A stretch of 64,000 bases of DNA from Poriferisodalis sp965204125 (GTDB lineage: Bacteria > Actinomycetota > Acidimicrobiia > Acidimicrobiales > Poriferisodalaceae), in contig NZ_OZ241968.1 in NCBI RefSeq assembly GCF_965204125.1, forward strand, positions 1,860,001-1,924,000, given 5' to 3'. The position numbers and the translations under genes are program-made. The notes under the pieces are model-generated. The model saw nothing but the letters and a program-made list of their open reading frames with translations. It was not told where the DNA came from and made no database searches. Shown piece by piece: positions 52,839 through 60,919 of this stretch. Numbering within the stretch: the stretch's first letter is position 1; each line of letters begins with the position of its first letter.

Positions 52839-54089
52839 ATGGATCCGACCTACACCGACGAGGCCGAGGACTACCGGGAGAAGATCCAGGCCTTCCTGGC
52901 AGAGCACCTGCCCTCGAACTGGTCCGGCATGGGCGCCCTCGACGACGAGGCTGCAGACCGCTTCAGCGAGGAATGGCGGGCGTTGCTGTCGGAGAATCAG
53001 CTGCTGGCCGTCTCGTGGCCGGTCGAGTACGGCGGAGCGGGGCTCAGCGAGGTCGAGCGGATCGTGCTGGCCGAGGAATTCGCCAAGGCTGGCGTGCCCA
53101 CCGGGGGCGACAACGACGGGTTCAGCATCACGATGGTCGGCAACGCCATCATCGAGTGCGGCACCGAAGAGCAGAAGCGCCACTTCCTGCCCAAGATCAT
53201 CTCGGGCGAGCACCGCTGGTGCCAGGGATACAGCGAACCCGACAGCGGCTCGGACCTCGCCAACCTGGGCACCCGCGCCGTGCTCGACGGTGACGAGTGG
53301 GTGATCAACGGCCAGAAAATCTGGACCTCCAGCGGGCACACCGCCAACTGGATTTTCGTGCTGTGCCGCACCAATCCCACCGAGGCCAAGCACCGGGGCA
53401 TCTCCTTCCTGCTGGTGCCGGTGGATCAGCCCGGCGTGGAGATGCGCCCGATCATCAACATCAACAACCGGCACGACTTCAACGAAGTCTTCTTCACCGA
53501 CGCCAAGACGGCGAAGGAGAACGTGGTCGGCGACGTGAACGACGGCTGGAGGGTGGCGAACGTGCTGCTGGGATTTGAGCGGGGCCACGGCGCCACCACC
53601 GACGCGCTGCGCTTCCGCGATGAACTCAATCGCATCACTGAGGTCGCATTGGAGCGGGGCGCCAACGACGACCCGCTCGTACGCCAAGATCTCGCCCGGG
53701 CCCACACCAAGGTCGAGATCATGAAGTGGATGGGCCAGCGCAACGTCACCAACGTGCTGGCCGGCAATGCACCTGGGCCCGAGTCGTCGCTGCACAAGCT
53801 CCTGTGGAGCGAGTATCACCACTGGGTCACCGAGCTGTCTCTGGACCTGCTGGGCATGGAGGCGACGGCTCCCAGCGGCCATCCGGCGGCGAACGGCATC
53901 AATACCGATGCCGTGGGAGCAGAGTTCTCGTCGCTGTCGTGGGTCCAGACGTTCATGGGCGCCCGTCCGGGCACGATCTACGCGGGCACGTCGGAGGTGC
54001 AGCGCAACATCGTCGGCGACCGGGTGCTCGGGCTGCCGCGTGAACCGCGTGCCGACGGAGGCCCGTGGAATCAGATCGGCAAGAACTGA
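52839..54089 (+). CDS. Acyl-CoA dehydrogenase family protein
   Basis: A 416-residue member of the FadE-type acyl-CoA dehydrogenases. Features: WPVEYGGAGLSEVERIVLAEEFAKAG, the FAD-region CQGYSEPDSGSDLANLGTRA, INGQKIWTSSGHTANWIFVLCRT, and the C-terminal GARPGTIYAGTSEVQRNIVGDRVLG. At the usual Glu position of YEGTSQIQ-type enzymes this protein has Ala (IYAGTSEVQ), as in one subunit of heterotetrameric actinobacterial FadE complexes such as those of sterol side-chain degradation. A second FadE gene would be expected next to it but is absent. AGGGGAG precedes ATG 52839. Confidence 0.88.
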   Translation: MDPTYTDEAEDYREKIQAFLAEHLPSNWSGMGALDDEAADRFSEEWRALLSENQLLAVSWPVEYGGAGLSEVERIVLAEEFAKAGVPTGGDNDGFSITMVGNAIIECGTEEQKRHFLPKIISGEHRWCQGYSEPDSGSDLANLGTRAVLDGDEWVINGQKIWTSSGHTANWIFVLCRTNPTEAKHRGISFLLVPVDQPGVEMRPIININNRHDFNEVFFTDAKTAKENVVGDVNDGWRVANVLLGFERGHGATTDALRFRDELNRITEVALERGANDDPLVRQDLARAHTKVEIMKWMGQRNVTNVLAGNAPGPESSLHKLLWSEYHHWVTELSLDLLGMEATAPSGHPAANGINTDAVGAEFSSLSWVQTFMGARPGTIYAGTSEVQRNIVGDRVLGLPREPRADGGPWNQIGKN

Positions 54090-54159
54090 TCCGGGCAGAA
54101 CGAGACCTGTACGAACGAGGCGCGCACGCGCACACACCCACGACTGAAGGGAACTGATC

Positions 54160-54930
54160 ATGGAATTGCGACTTGACGGCAAGACCGCGCTGGTGACCGG
54201 CGGCTCAGCCGGCATCGGCAAGGGCATCGCGAAGTCGTTCGCCGATGCGGGCGCGAACGTGATGATCACGAGCCGCAAGGCCGACAAGTGCGAGGCCGCT
54301 GTGGCCGATATCGGTGGCGAATGCGATTTCATCGCTGCGCACATCGGCCATCTCGACCAGGCTGAGCGGGTGCTGGGCGCGACCATCGAGCGCTATGGCT
54401 CGCTGGACATCCTGGTGAACAACGCGGCAACCAACCCGTGGGCCGGTCCCATGGTCGACTGCGACGTGCCGCGGCTCGACAAGACCTACGAAGTGAACCT
54501 GCGGGCGCCGCTGCAGTGGACCCAGACGGCATGGCAGATGTGGATGTCTGAGCACGGCGGCTCCGTCATCAACATCGCCTCGGTGGGCGGCCATCACACC
54601 TCCGAGGCGCTCGGCGTGTACTGCATGTTCAAGGACGCGCTGATGCACATGACCCGCCAGCTCGCTGCCGAGCTGGGGCCGAAGGTGCGTGTGAACTGCA
54701 TCGCTCCGGGGCTCATCCGCACCGATTTTGCGCGGGTGCTGTGGGACGGGCCGCGCGGCAAGATGATCGCCGACCAGCTGCCGATGAAGCGGCTGGGCGA
54801 GCCGTCCGACATCGGCGAGGCAGCACTGTTTCTTTCGGCGGCTGCGACATGGCTGACCGGCCACGTCATGGACATCGACGGCGGCGAGTGCGTGAAGATC
54901 TCCGGAGAGCTGCCGCTCGAAGAGGGCTAG
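54160..54930 (+). CDS. SDR family oxidoreductase
   Basis: A 256-residue classical SDR. TGGSAGIGKGIAKSF (about 12-26) binds the cofactor, NNAATNPWAG is the NNAG-like motif, catalytic Ser is in NIASVGGHHT, and Tyr/Lys are intact in VYCMFKDALMHM. The C-terminal SIAxx-type end is DIDGGECVKISG. Arg and Lys after the glycine motif suggest NADP. GAAGGGAA precedes ATG 54160. It lies 70 bases after the acyl-CoA dehydrogenase gene, in the order dehydrogenase-reductase common in beta-oxidation-like clusters. It is distinct from the altered SDR at 49198. Confidence 0.88.
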   Translation: MELRLDGKTALVTGGSAGIGKGIAKSFADAGANVMITSRKADKCEAAVADIGGECDFIAAHIGHLDQAERVLGATIERYGSLDILVNNAATNPWAGPMVDCDVPRLDKTYEVNLRAPLQWTQTAWQMWMSEHGGSVINIASVGGHHTSEALGVYCMFKDALMHMTRQLAAELGPKVRVNCIAPGLIRTDFARVLWDGPRGKMIADQLPMKRLGEPSDIGEAALFLSAAATWLTGHVMDIDGGECVKISGELPLEEG

Positions 54931-54963
54931 CCGGGCTGCTCTGACCCTGTGCTGAGCCGCTGG

Positions 54964-55818
54964 TCAGTCGGCGGCGAACCCTGGCAGCGCCGCGAGCCAG
55001 CCGGCGACTGCGCGGGGATCCTCGACCATCGCGTTGTGGCCGAGGCCGCCGAACACATGTGGCTCGGCAACGCCTGCGGTCAGCGGGTTCGCTGACGCTG
55101 CTGCGGCCAGATCGTCGTGATGGTCGGCTGCGACTAGCGGATCGCGCTCGCCGATCGCCATGGAGATCGGGCACTTTGTCGCCGGCAGCAATGCCGCGAG
55201 ATCGGGCGGACCGACACTCACGGTGGCGGGATCCTGTGACGCACGCCAAGGCAGTTCCTGGCCCGAGTCGTGGGCCACGCCGGCGTCAATCGCTGCCGCC
55301 AGGCGCGGATCGTCGGCCGGGATCACGCCGAACAGACCCGACAGCTTCAAGAACCACTCAGCGGCTGCCTGGCGGTCGTCGAACCCTCGCGGCGGCCGGG
55401 CAGCGAGACCGTCGATGCGGGCCAGCTCTTCGTCGGACCAGCGGATCTTGACGCCGATTGTGGCGGCCGATGCTGGAGCGGGACCGAACCAGCCTGACGC
55501 GAGCGCGAGCGCAACGGCGCCGCCCATGGAGTGCCCGACGACGGCGTAGGGCTCCGCTGCGTACTCGCTGTGCAGCGCTGCTGCGACGTCGGCTGCCATC
55601 GCCCCGAACGAGTAATGGCCGGTCCACGCGGCCCGTCCGTGCCCTCGGAAGTCTGGCGCCAGCACTGAAGTGCCGCGAACGCTGAGCAGCTCGGCCACGC
55701 CGTCCCACACATGGCGGTTGGCGCCGAGCCCGTGCAGCAGCACCAACACCGGCCGCTCAGCCATCGCAGCGCCCGACCCGCGGTTGGCTTTGCCTGAGGC
55801 GGCTGCGGGCAGTGCCAT
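54964..55818 (-). CDS. Alpha/beta hydrolase
   Basis: A 284-residue (or 266 if ATG 55764 is used) alpha/beta-hydrolase fold protein. The oxyanion strand VLVLLHGLGANRHVWDGV, the nucleophile elbow VGHSMGGAVALALA (Ser), the acid loop CPISMAIGERDPLVAADHH (Asp) and the late His in GGLGHNAMVEDP form the expected triad. The start is uncertain: 55818 leaves 15 bases to the upstream crotonase gene, while 55764 begins right at the first strand. It is co-directional with the crotonase gene and probably co-transcribed. Esterase, lactonase or C-C hydrolase roles are all possible. Confidence 0.84.
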   Translation of the reverse strand: MALPAAASGKANRGSGAAMAERPVLVLLHGLGANRHVWDGVAELLSVRGTSVLAPDFRGHGRAAWTGHYSFGAMAADVAAALHSEYAAEPYAVVGHSMGGAVALALASGWFGPAPASAATIGVKIRWSDEELARIDGLAARPPRGFDDRQAAAEWFLKLSGLFGVIPADDPRLAAAIDAGVAHDSGQELPWRASQDPATVSVGPPDLAALLPATKCPISMAIGERDPLVAADHHDDLAAAASANPLTAGVAEPHVFGGLGHNAMVEDPRAVAGWLAALPGFAAD

Positions 55819-55833
55819 GCCCGTCTTGAGTGC

Positions 55834-56808
55834 TCATCGGGGCCGCTCGCCGTAGTCGCCGTGGGGAGCGTCGCGCTCAGCGATCACTTGGCGGAATCCC
55901 TTCGTCTCGAAATCCTCCACCCAGCGGTAGGCCTCTTCGGTGTGGCGGGTCACGCCATCGAAGAACGTGCCGAGTAGTTGGCTGGTGCGCAGGCCCATGT
56001 TCTCGTAGGCCTGGTTGATCAGCAGCTTGTTGAGCGCGAGCTGGTTGGCAGGGATGTGCGCCAACCGCCGGGCGAACGCCTCGACCTGCTCGCTGAGCTC
56101 GTCGGGCGGGTGCACGTAGGCGACGAGCCCGATGCGGTGGGCGGTTTCGGCGTCGATGGCGTCGCCCGACAGCAGGAATTGCTTGGCGTGCTCGAGGCCC
56201 AGCCGGTACACCCACATCATCGTGGTGGGCGTGCCGTAGATGCGGGATGGGGCGTAGCCGATGTGGGCGTCATCGGCCATGAACAGCAGATCGCAGCACA
56301 GGATCATGTCGGTGGCGCCGCCGATCGCCCAGCCGTGGATCTGGCCCAGCACCGGCTTGGGGCACTCCCAGATCTTCATGAACCGCTTGACGTTGTGGCC
56401 CATGAACTGCCAGTCGCGCACCGGGTCCCAGGCGCCTGCGCGCGGCTTGGGGCCTGGCGCGCTGTAGGGGCTGCCCCACGAGTCGTACAGCTCGTCGTGC
56501 GTGCCCCCGCTCGAGGTCTGTCCCGACGCCGTCGGGGTGCCGCCGCCTGGATTCAGGTCGTAGCCGGCGGTAAGCGTGGGGCCGTTGCCGCGGAGCACGA
56601 TCGAGCGAACGTTGCGGGACGCTGTCGCCCGGTCGATGCCATCCGCCACCCCGGCAATGACGGCTTCGGTCAGCGTGTTCATGCGTTCGGGCCGGTTCAG
56701 CGTGATGAACGCGACCGTGTCGACCTCGTCATAGAGCACCACCGGCTCGGGCTCGCCGGTGCCTTCAGTCCCTCCGGCGGTTCCCGCGTCTCCCGCGTCG
56801 GTATTCAT
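55834..56808 (-). CDS. Enoyl-CoA hydratase/isomerase family protein
   Basis: A 324-residue crotonase-fold protein. DTVAFITLNRPERMNTLTEAVIAGVADGIDRA, SIVLRGNGPTLTAGYDLNPGGG (oxyanion hole) and QIHGWAIGGATDMILCCDLLFMADDAHIGYAPSRIYGTP (second half of the oxyanion hole plus the catalytic-Glu region) are visible. A long insertion of about 40 residues follows the first motif, and the C-terminal helix is extended, so it is longer than simple hydratases. TAGCGT-N7 precedes ATG 56808. The CoA substrate is unknown. The first 20 residues (Gly/Thr-rich) are probably disordered. Confidence 0.88.
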   Translation of the reverse strand: MNTDAGDAGTAGGTEGTGEPEPVVLYDEVDTVAFITLNRPERMNTLTEAVIAGVADGIDRATASRNVRSIVLRGNGPTLTAGYDLNPGGGTPTASGQTSSGGTHDELYDSWGSPYSAPGPKPRAGAWDPVRDWQFMGHNVKRFMKIWECPKPVLGQIHGWAIGGATDMILCCDLLFMADDAHIGYAPSRIYGTPTTMMWVYRLGLEHAKQFLLSGDAIDAETAHRIGLVAYVHPPDELSEQVEAFARRLAHIPANQLALNKLLINQAYENMGLRTSQLLGTFFDGVTRHTEEAYRWVEDFETKGFRQVIAERDAPHGDYGERPR

Positions 56809-56815
56809 GGCGCGG

Positions 56816-56821
56816 ACGCTA
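56816..56821 (-). promoter_or_regulatory. -10 hexamer, leaderless promoter of the crotonase gene
   Basis: TAGCGT on the reverse strand, seven bases (CCGCGCC) before ATG 56808. Confidence 0.6.
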
Positions 56822-56937
56822 GCTGCGCGCGCCCCAGCGCATGGCTGCGAGGGCCGGCGGGCGGCGGAGGACCGGGGTGTCTCGGGCGGTGCGGCGACGG
56901 AAAACGGGCGAGCTTCGGGCGGTGCGAGCCGGCCGAC

Positions 56938-57516
56938 TCAGGACTGGGATGCTGCGGGGGGCGTGGGCCAGCCAGGGACGCCTTCTTCGAGTTGCACGCC
57001 GGCGCTGTTGTTGAAGCCGCACACCATGCGGTAGCAGCCCGACACGGCGAGCAGCTGGCACATGTCGGCGGCGCTGTAGTGCTGCGACGCTGCGGCCCAG
57101 GCCGCGTCGGACACGCAGTCGTCGGCACACAGATCGTCGACGAGCTGGAGCATGGCGGCCTCGGCGGGCGTCCAGTGGCCTTGGGATATGGGGCGCGTCG
57201 CGTAGTAGAGCTCTGCTTCGGTCACGCCGTCGACCAGCGCCACGAGACCGTGCTGGCCGAACGTGTACGCCGAGCCGCAGTTCCAGCACGTCCGCAGCAC
57301 GGCGATCTCCACGTCTCGCCGGGTGAGTTCGTCTTCGAACTTCAGCAGGATGGTCTGGGAGAACATGCCCATCGCCTTGGAGACGAGGCGATTGTGCGCC
57401 ATCGTCGCCCGCATGTTCACCACGTTCGCGGGCGACGTCTTCATTGCTTCGCGTGCGAGCTCGGCTGCCCACTCCAGGGGCTCCAGCCGCGGATCAGACG
57501 GTCGGGTGAAGTGCAT
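56938..57516 (-). CDS. Carboxymuconolactone decarboxylase family protein
   Basis: A 192-residue AhpD-like/CMD protein. The redox motif is EIAVLRTCWNCGSAYTFGQH, with CxxC and a downstream His, as in peroxidase-type members; the helical frame VVNMRATMAHNRLVSKAMGMFSQTILL precedes it. The family includes alkyl-hydroperoxidase partners and ring-opening decarboxylases; the CxxC favours a redox function. TACTCT six bases before ATG 57516 and CGGAG both lie upstream, so either initiation route is possible. The gene ends about 130 bases from the crotonase gene start; that gap has only a short direct repeat. Confidence 0.85.
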   Translation of the reverse strand: MHFTRPSDPRLEPLEWAAELAREAMKTSPANVVNMRATMAHNRLVSKAMGMFSQTILLKFEDELTRRDVEIAVLRTCWNCGSAYTFGQHGLVALVDGVTEAELYYATRPISQGHWTPAEAAMLQLVDDLCADDCVSDAAWAAASQHYSAADMCQLLAVSGCYRMVCGFNNSAGVQLEEGVPGWPTPPAASQS

Positions 57517-57522
57517 GCTCCG

Positions 57523-57528
57523 AGAGTA
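57523..57528 (-). promoter_or_regulatory. -10 hexamer, possible leaderless promoter of the CMD-family gene
   Basis: TACTCT on the reverse strand, six bases before ATG 57516. Confidence 0.4.
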
Positions 57529-57659
57529 GGGCTCGCTCCATTCACCCGTACATGTCGGTAGTTCATACTATTACTGAAGCCGAACACGGGTCCCCCGCCG
57601 AGCGTCCGACCTACGCTGGCAGCGTCCGGGACTGCCGAACCTCGGGTGAGGAGGCTGCC

Positions 57660-58898
57660 GTGAGCACGACGACCGCTGTTGATCACGGCGATGTCGAGCG
57701 CGACTTCGACATCTTCAGCGACGAGTACATCGCGGACCCATCGCGGGTCTGGGACGAACTGCGCACCGAGTGCCCCGTCGCGCACAGTGAGCGGAACGGC
57801 GGCGGGTGGATGCCCACTACCTGGGACGACATCGCGGCGGTGGCGTACGACACCGACAACTTCAGCTCCCGCGACAGCTCGGTGGCCCAGACGCCCGAAG
57901 GCGCGTCGTTCATCTCGGCCCCGCCGATCACGTCCGATCCGCCGTTCCATGCCGACGCCCGCCGGATGCTGCTGCCGTTCTTCTCGCCCAAGGCAGTGGA
58001 GGAGCTTGTGGAGGTGACGCGCAGCATCGCCCGTGAGCGCCTCGACGCCATCGCAGCCAAGACGGGGGCAGACCGGGGCGGTTCGGGAGTGATCGATGCC
58101 GCCGACGCCTTCTCCAAGTACATCCCGGTGCGCGTGATCGCCCGCATTTTGGGACTGCCCGAATTGGACGAGCCGATGTTCACCCGCTGGGCGGTCGCCG
58201 TGCTGCAGGCGACGCCCGAGGAGCATGACCACCGAGCCCTTGCGACCCGTGAAGTGCTGAAGTACTTCGGCGACCTCGTCGACGCTCGCCGTGAGGAACG
58301 TGCGGATGATCTTCCCTCGAAGCTGATCGACACGCCGTTGCCGAACGGCGACCCGCTTACCAACCGCCACATCATCGGTGTCGGTTTCCTGCTGCTGCTG
58401 GCCGGCATCGACACCACGTGGAGCTCGATCTCGGCCAGCCTGCTGCACCTGGCGACCCATCCCGACGACCGCGAACGCCTGCTGGCCGAGCCGGAACTGC
58501 TCGACTCGGCCATCGAGGAGTTCCTGCGGGCGTACGCACCAGTGACCATGGCACGGATCAGCGCCACCGACGACGCCGAGATCGCCGGCTGCCCGGTCCC
58601 CAAGGGCGACAAGGTGTACCTGCCGTTCGGTGCGAGCAATCGCGACCCCGCCATGTTCGACCGTCCCGATGAGGTCCTCATAGATCGCGCCCACAACCGG
58701 CACGTCGCCTTCGGCATCGGCATCCACCGCTGCCTGGGCTCGAACCTTGCCCGCATGGAGCTCAAGGTCGCGCTCGAAGAATGGCTCGCTCGCTTCCCCA
58801 ACTTCGAGCTCGCCACCGACGCCGACGGCCGCAGCGCCGAATGGGGCGGCTCGCAGATCCGAGGCCCCCGCAACCTGCAAATCCGCGTCGGCATCTGA
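57660..58898 (+). CDS. Cytochrome P450
   Basis: A 412-residue bacterial class I P450. The I-helix oxygen-activation motif is AGIDTT (near residue 250), the ExxR pair is EEFLR, the meander has DPAMFDRPDEVLIDR, and the heme ligand loop is FGIGIHRCLGSNLAR (Cys as thiolate ligand). GTG 57660 follows GAGGAGG, and a TACGCT hexamer at 57612-57617 gives a leader of about 35 bases. No ferredoxin or ferredoxin reductase is adjacent, so redox partners come from elsewhere. The pattern GIDTTWSSI is shared with actinobacterial P450s acting on terpenoids and aromatics; the substrate is unknown. A strong hairpin follows. Confidence 0.92.
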   Translation: MSTTTAVDHGDVERDFDIFSDEYIADPSRVWDELRTECPVAHSERNGGGWMPTTWDDIAAVAYDTDNFSSRDSSVAQTPEGASFISAPPITSDPPFHADARRMLLPFFSPKAVEELVEVTRSIARERLDAIAAKTGADRGGSGVIDAADAFSKYIPVRVIARILGLPELDEPMFTRWAVAVLQATPEEHDHRALATREVLKYFGDLVDARREERADDLPSKLIDTPLPNGDPLTNRHIIGVGFLLLLAGIDTTWSSISASLLHLATHPDDRERLLAEPELLDSAIEEFLRAYAPVTMARISATDDAEIAGCPVPKGDKVYLPFGASNRDPAMFDRPDEVLIDRAHNRHVAFGIGIHRCLGSNLARMELKVALEEWLARFPNFELATDADGRSAEWGGSQIRGPRNLQIRVGI

Positions 58899-58905
58899 TT
58901 CCCCG

Positions 58906-58932
58906 GCTTGACGCCGACATCTGGCGTCAAGC
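58906..58932 (+). terminator. Perfect 10-bp hairpin after the P450 gene
   Basis: GCTTGACGCC, loop GACATCT, GGCGTCAAGC, starting eight bases after the stop. Confidence 0.7.
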
Positions 58933-58993
58933 GACCAACACGCCAGCCCGTACCGGTTGCAGCTATCGCCGCGCTGACTGGTTGACTTCACTG

Positions 58994-59100
58994 CTCCAAT
59001 TCCAGGGGTCCCGTGCCTCCAAATCCCCAGAAACCCGGGCTCCAATTCCCTGGATCCCGTGCCTCCGTTTTGCCAGATTTCCGGCCTCCGACTCCACAAT
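58994..59100. repeat. Degenerate 46-base direct repeats downstream of the P450 gene
   Basis: The unit beginning CTCCAATTCC and ending CCCGTGCCTCC recurs with period 46 (58994 and 59040), with a third, worse copy ending near 59095. The 58899-59198 gap otherwise holds the P450 hairpin and no gene. The nature of the repeats is unclear; they could be a decayed remnant. Confidence 0.6.
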
Positions 59101-59198
59101 TCAAGGCTCTGGGTGCGGACAGACTCGCGACCCTTGACAGCGGCGCTCAAGGCTGAGCGCTCTTGCGGGGACAGACCTTCGCCCGGCCGCCTCGGCGT

Positions 59199-60416
59199 TC
59201 AAGCCGGAGGTGCTCTGGGGGCCGTGCTGTCGCCTGTTGCGGGCGGCGCAGGAGCGCGCAGTTCGTAGCGGCCTGTGCAGGGCACCTGTTCGACGGTGTG
59301 GCCGTGGTCGTGGATCTTGTGGTGGCAGTCGTTGCAGACCAGCACGAGGTTGTCGTAGTCGGTCCGGCCACCGTGCTGCCATTCGATGATGTGGTGCGCC
59401 CGGCAGTAGTCGGGCGACACATCGCAGCCGATGCAGCCCTGGTCGCGGAGTGCGAGCGCGGCGCGCTGCAGATCGGTGGCTGTGCGGCGGCTACGACCCA
59501 TGCGCAGATCGCCGGTTGCGTGATTGAAGATCGCCGGCAGCACCCGTGCATCGGCAGCGATGCGGCCGATCTCGCCGATGGGGATGGGGGTGCCGTCCGA
59601 CAGACGGGCGTTGGTGAGCTGGTGGTTCACCGCGTCGTAGTCGGCCACCACCAGCAGCGAGGTGCCCGCGGGTCGTGCGGTGTCGGGCTCGAGGATCAGC
59701 ATTGCGATCGCATCCGCAGTGCGCTGGGGGTGCGACGGTCGTGACTTGGGGTCCTCGTTGCTGTAGAGGCGCCGTTCTGCCGCGGCGATCACCGTCGCCA
59801 GTCGGGCACCGGTGACGGGGTCGAACTGGGCATTGAGCACCACCATGCCGTCGTGCCGGCTGGTGAAGATCTTCCCCGAACGCGCCTGACGCTGCCGCTC
59901 CAGCAGCGAGGCACCGTCATCGCTGCTCGCCTCAGCTTGATGGCGGGCGACCGTGCGGCGGAACTGGTCATACCCCTCACGCTGAGCCCGCTCAGCCAGC
60001 CATGCCTCGTCGATGGGCCCCTCGGTCGACGCGCGAGCGATCAGCTGAGCGTGCCCGTCGGGAATCGTGCCTTCCTCCAGGCCGCTGCGCGTCGCGTCGA
60101 GGTCGCCGAGCGCCACGCTGAGCTTCACATCGCTGCGCGCCGCCCGCCCCGGAATTCTCAGCGTGTCCTTGGCCGTCTGTTCAGCCGTAGCGGCGTCGGT
60201 ACGGCGGGTCAGTTCCCGCAGTGTCTCGCTGCGCAGCGCCGCCAACGCCGACGTTGCCCGGCCGATCTCGGCCAGCCTGCGATGCAACGCAGCATCGGAC
60301 AGCTCGGACACCGCAACCGCATCGGCCCTCACCTCGACACCGGCCGGTGCCTCATGCGTGGCCTCTGCAGCAGGGGAGTCGCTGCCGCCAACCCGGTCGC
60401 CGCCGCCCATTTCCAT
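59199..60416 (-). CDS. DUF222/13E12-type HNH endonuclease-like protein
   Basis: A 405-residue protein with the DUF222 (13E12 repeat) region (about 35-300) and a C-terminal HNH nuclease domain. The HNH part reads CIGCDVSPDYCRAHHIIEWQHGGRTDYDNLVLVCNDCHHKIHDHG, with two CxxC zinc knuckles (C..C and C..C) and the His-Asn-His residues. These proteins are repeated in many actinobacterial genomes; whether they cut DNA is not settled. TACGGT seven bases before ATG 60416 gives a leaderless start. It directly borders the CRISPR-Cas locus and faces away from it. Confidence 0.88.
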   Translation of the reverse strand: MEMGGGDRVGGSDSPAAEATHEAPAGVEVRADAVAVSELSDAALHRRLAEIGRATSALAALRSETLRELTRRTDAATAEQTAKDTLRIPGRAARSDVKLSVALGDLDATRSGLEEGTIPDGHAQLIARASTEGPIDEAWLAERAQREGYDQFRRTVARHQAEASSDDGASLLERQRQARSGKIFTSRHDGMVVLNAQFDPVTGARLATVIAAAERRLYSNEDPKSRPSHPQRTADAIAMLILEPDTARPAGTSLLVVADYDAVNHQLTNARLSDGTPIPIGEIGRIAADARVLPAIFNHATGDLRMGRSRRTATDLQRAALALRDQGCIGCDVSPDYCRAHHIIEWQHGGRTDYDNLVLVCNDCHHKIHDHGHTVEQVPCTGRYELRAPAPPATGDSTAPRAPPA

Positions 60417-60423
60417 GAGAACA

Positions 60424-60429
60424 ACCGTA
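60424..60429 (-). promoter_or_regulatory. -10 hexamer, leaderless promoter of the DUF222/HNH gene
   Basis: TACGGT on the reverse strand, seven bases (TGTTCTC) before ATG 60416. Confidence 0.55.
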
Positions 60430-60551
60430 CGAAGGGGGTGTTACAAGTACCGTCGCTGAGCCGGATCCGAAGTCCACGCAGCACGACAACACGACTGCAG
60501 CAGATCGCCGCGACGGGGGTCCATCCGCATTCATGTCACACCGTGAAACTA

Positions 60552-60563
60552 CGTTCGCGAACG
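60552..60563. promoter_or_regulatory. 12-base perfect palindrome upstream of the CRISPR-Cas genes
   Basis: CGTTCGCGAACG lies 45 bases before the GTG of the Csb1-like frame. It may be an operator for the cas operon; no known consensus fits well. Confidence 0.3.
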
Positions 60564-60607
60564 GAGCACAGAGAAATGAACGAGATGCATATCGCGAAGG
60601 AGCGGGC

Positions 60608-60919
60608 GTGACTGAACTGCTCGAACTGGACCGGAGCCTCCGAGGCTGCGTGGACGACTCGTTCGATGACGGCTTGCTGTTGGAGTCCGAACTAGAGCCT
60701 GTCGCTGGGGCAGGAGCACCGGTCAAGCCGGCGGTCTACGAAGGCGGCCGTTACCAGCGCGACCGGCGTTGGGCCTCGCCCGATGACGCCGTTCCGCAGG
60801 ACGTCATCGTGATCGACAACGTGCCCTCGCCAACAGACGGGCGCGACGAACATCTCAGGAATCACAGCCGCAGCGACCACCGCCACGAGAGCGTCGGCAT
60901 TAATCCAAGTGTTGGTTGA
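60608..60919 (+). pseudogene. Csb1/Cas7-like (type I-G) N-terminal fragment
   Basis: GTG 60608 follows an ideal AAGGAG site and encodes 103 residues. The segment LLLESELEPVAGAGAPVKPAVYEGGRYQRDRRW and DVIVIDNVPS matches what I remember of the start of Csb1, the Cas7 subunit of type I-G (I-U) Cascade, normally about 300 residues or more. After VPS the family's conserved SQANR motif reads SPTDG, and soon the similarity ends and a stop comes, 11 bases into cas3. So the rest of csb1 is missing, as expected if a deletion joined csb1 to the region before cas3. It may still be translated and couple translation to cas3. It could alternatively be an unrelated small protein, but the context argues against that. 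Confidence 0.65.

Noticed and set aside
58994..59100. CRISPR array near the cas genes
   Set aside because: Only two to three degenerate tandem copies without unique spacers, on the far side of the DUF222/HNH gene.
57441..59150. 569-codon reverse-strand frame over the P450 gene
   Set aside because: The P450 motifs are on the forward strand; the reverse frame is a shadow extended by the downstream repeats.
60533..60607. N-terminal extension of the Csb1-like frame from ATG 60533
   Set aside because: GTG 60608 has an ideal ribosome site and the extension shows no family similarity.
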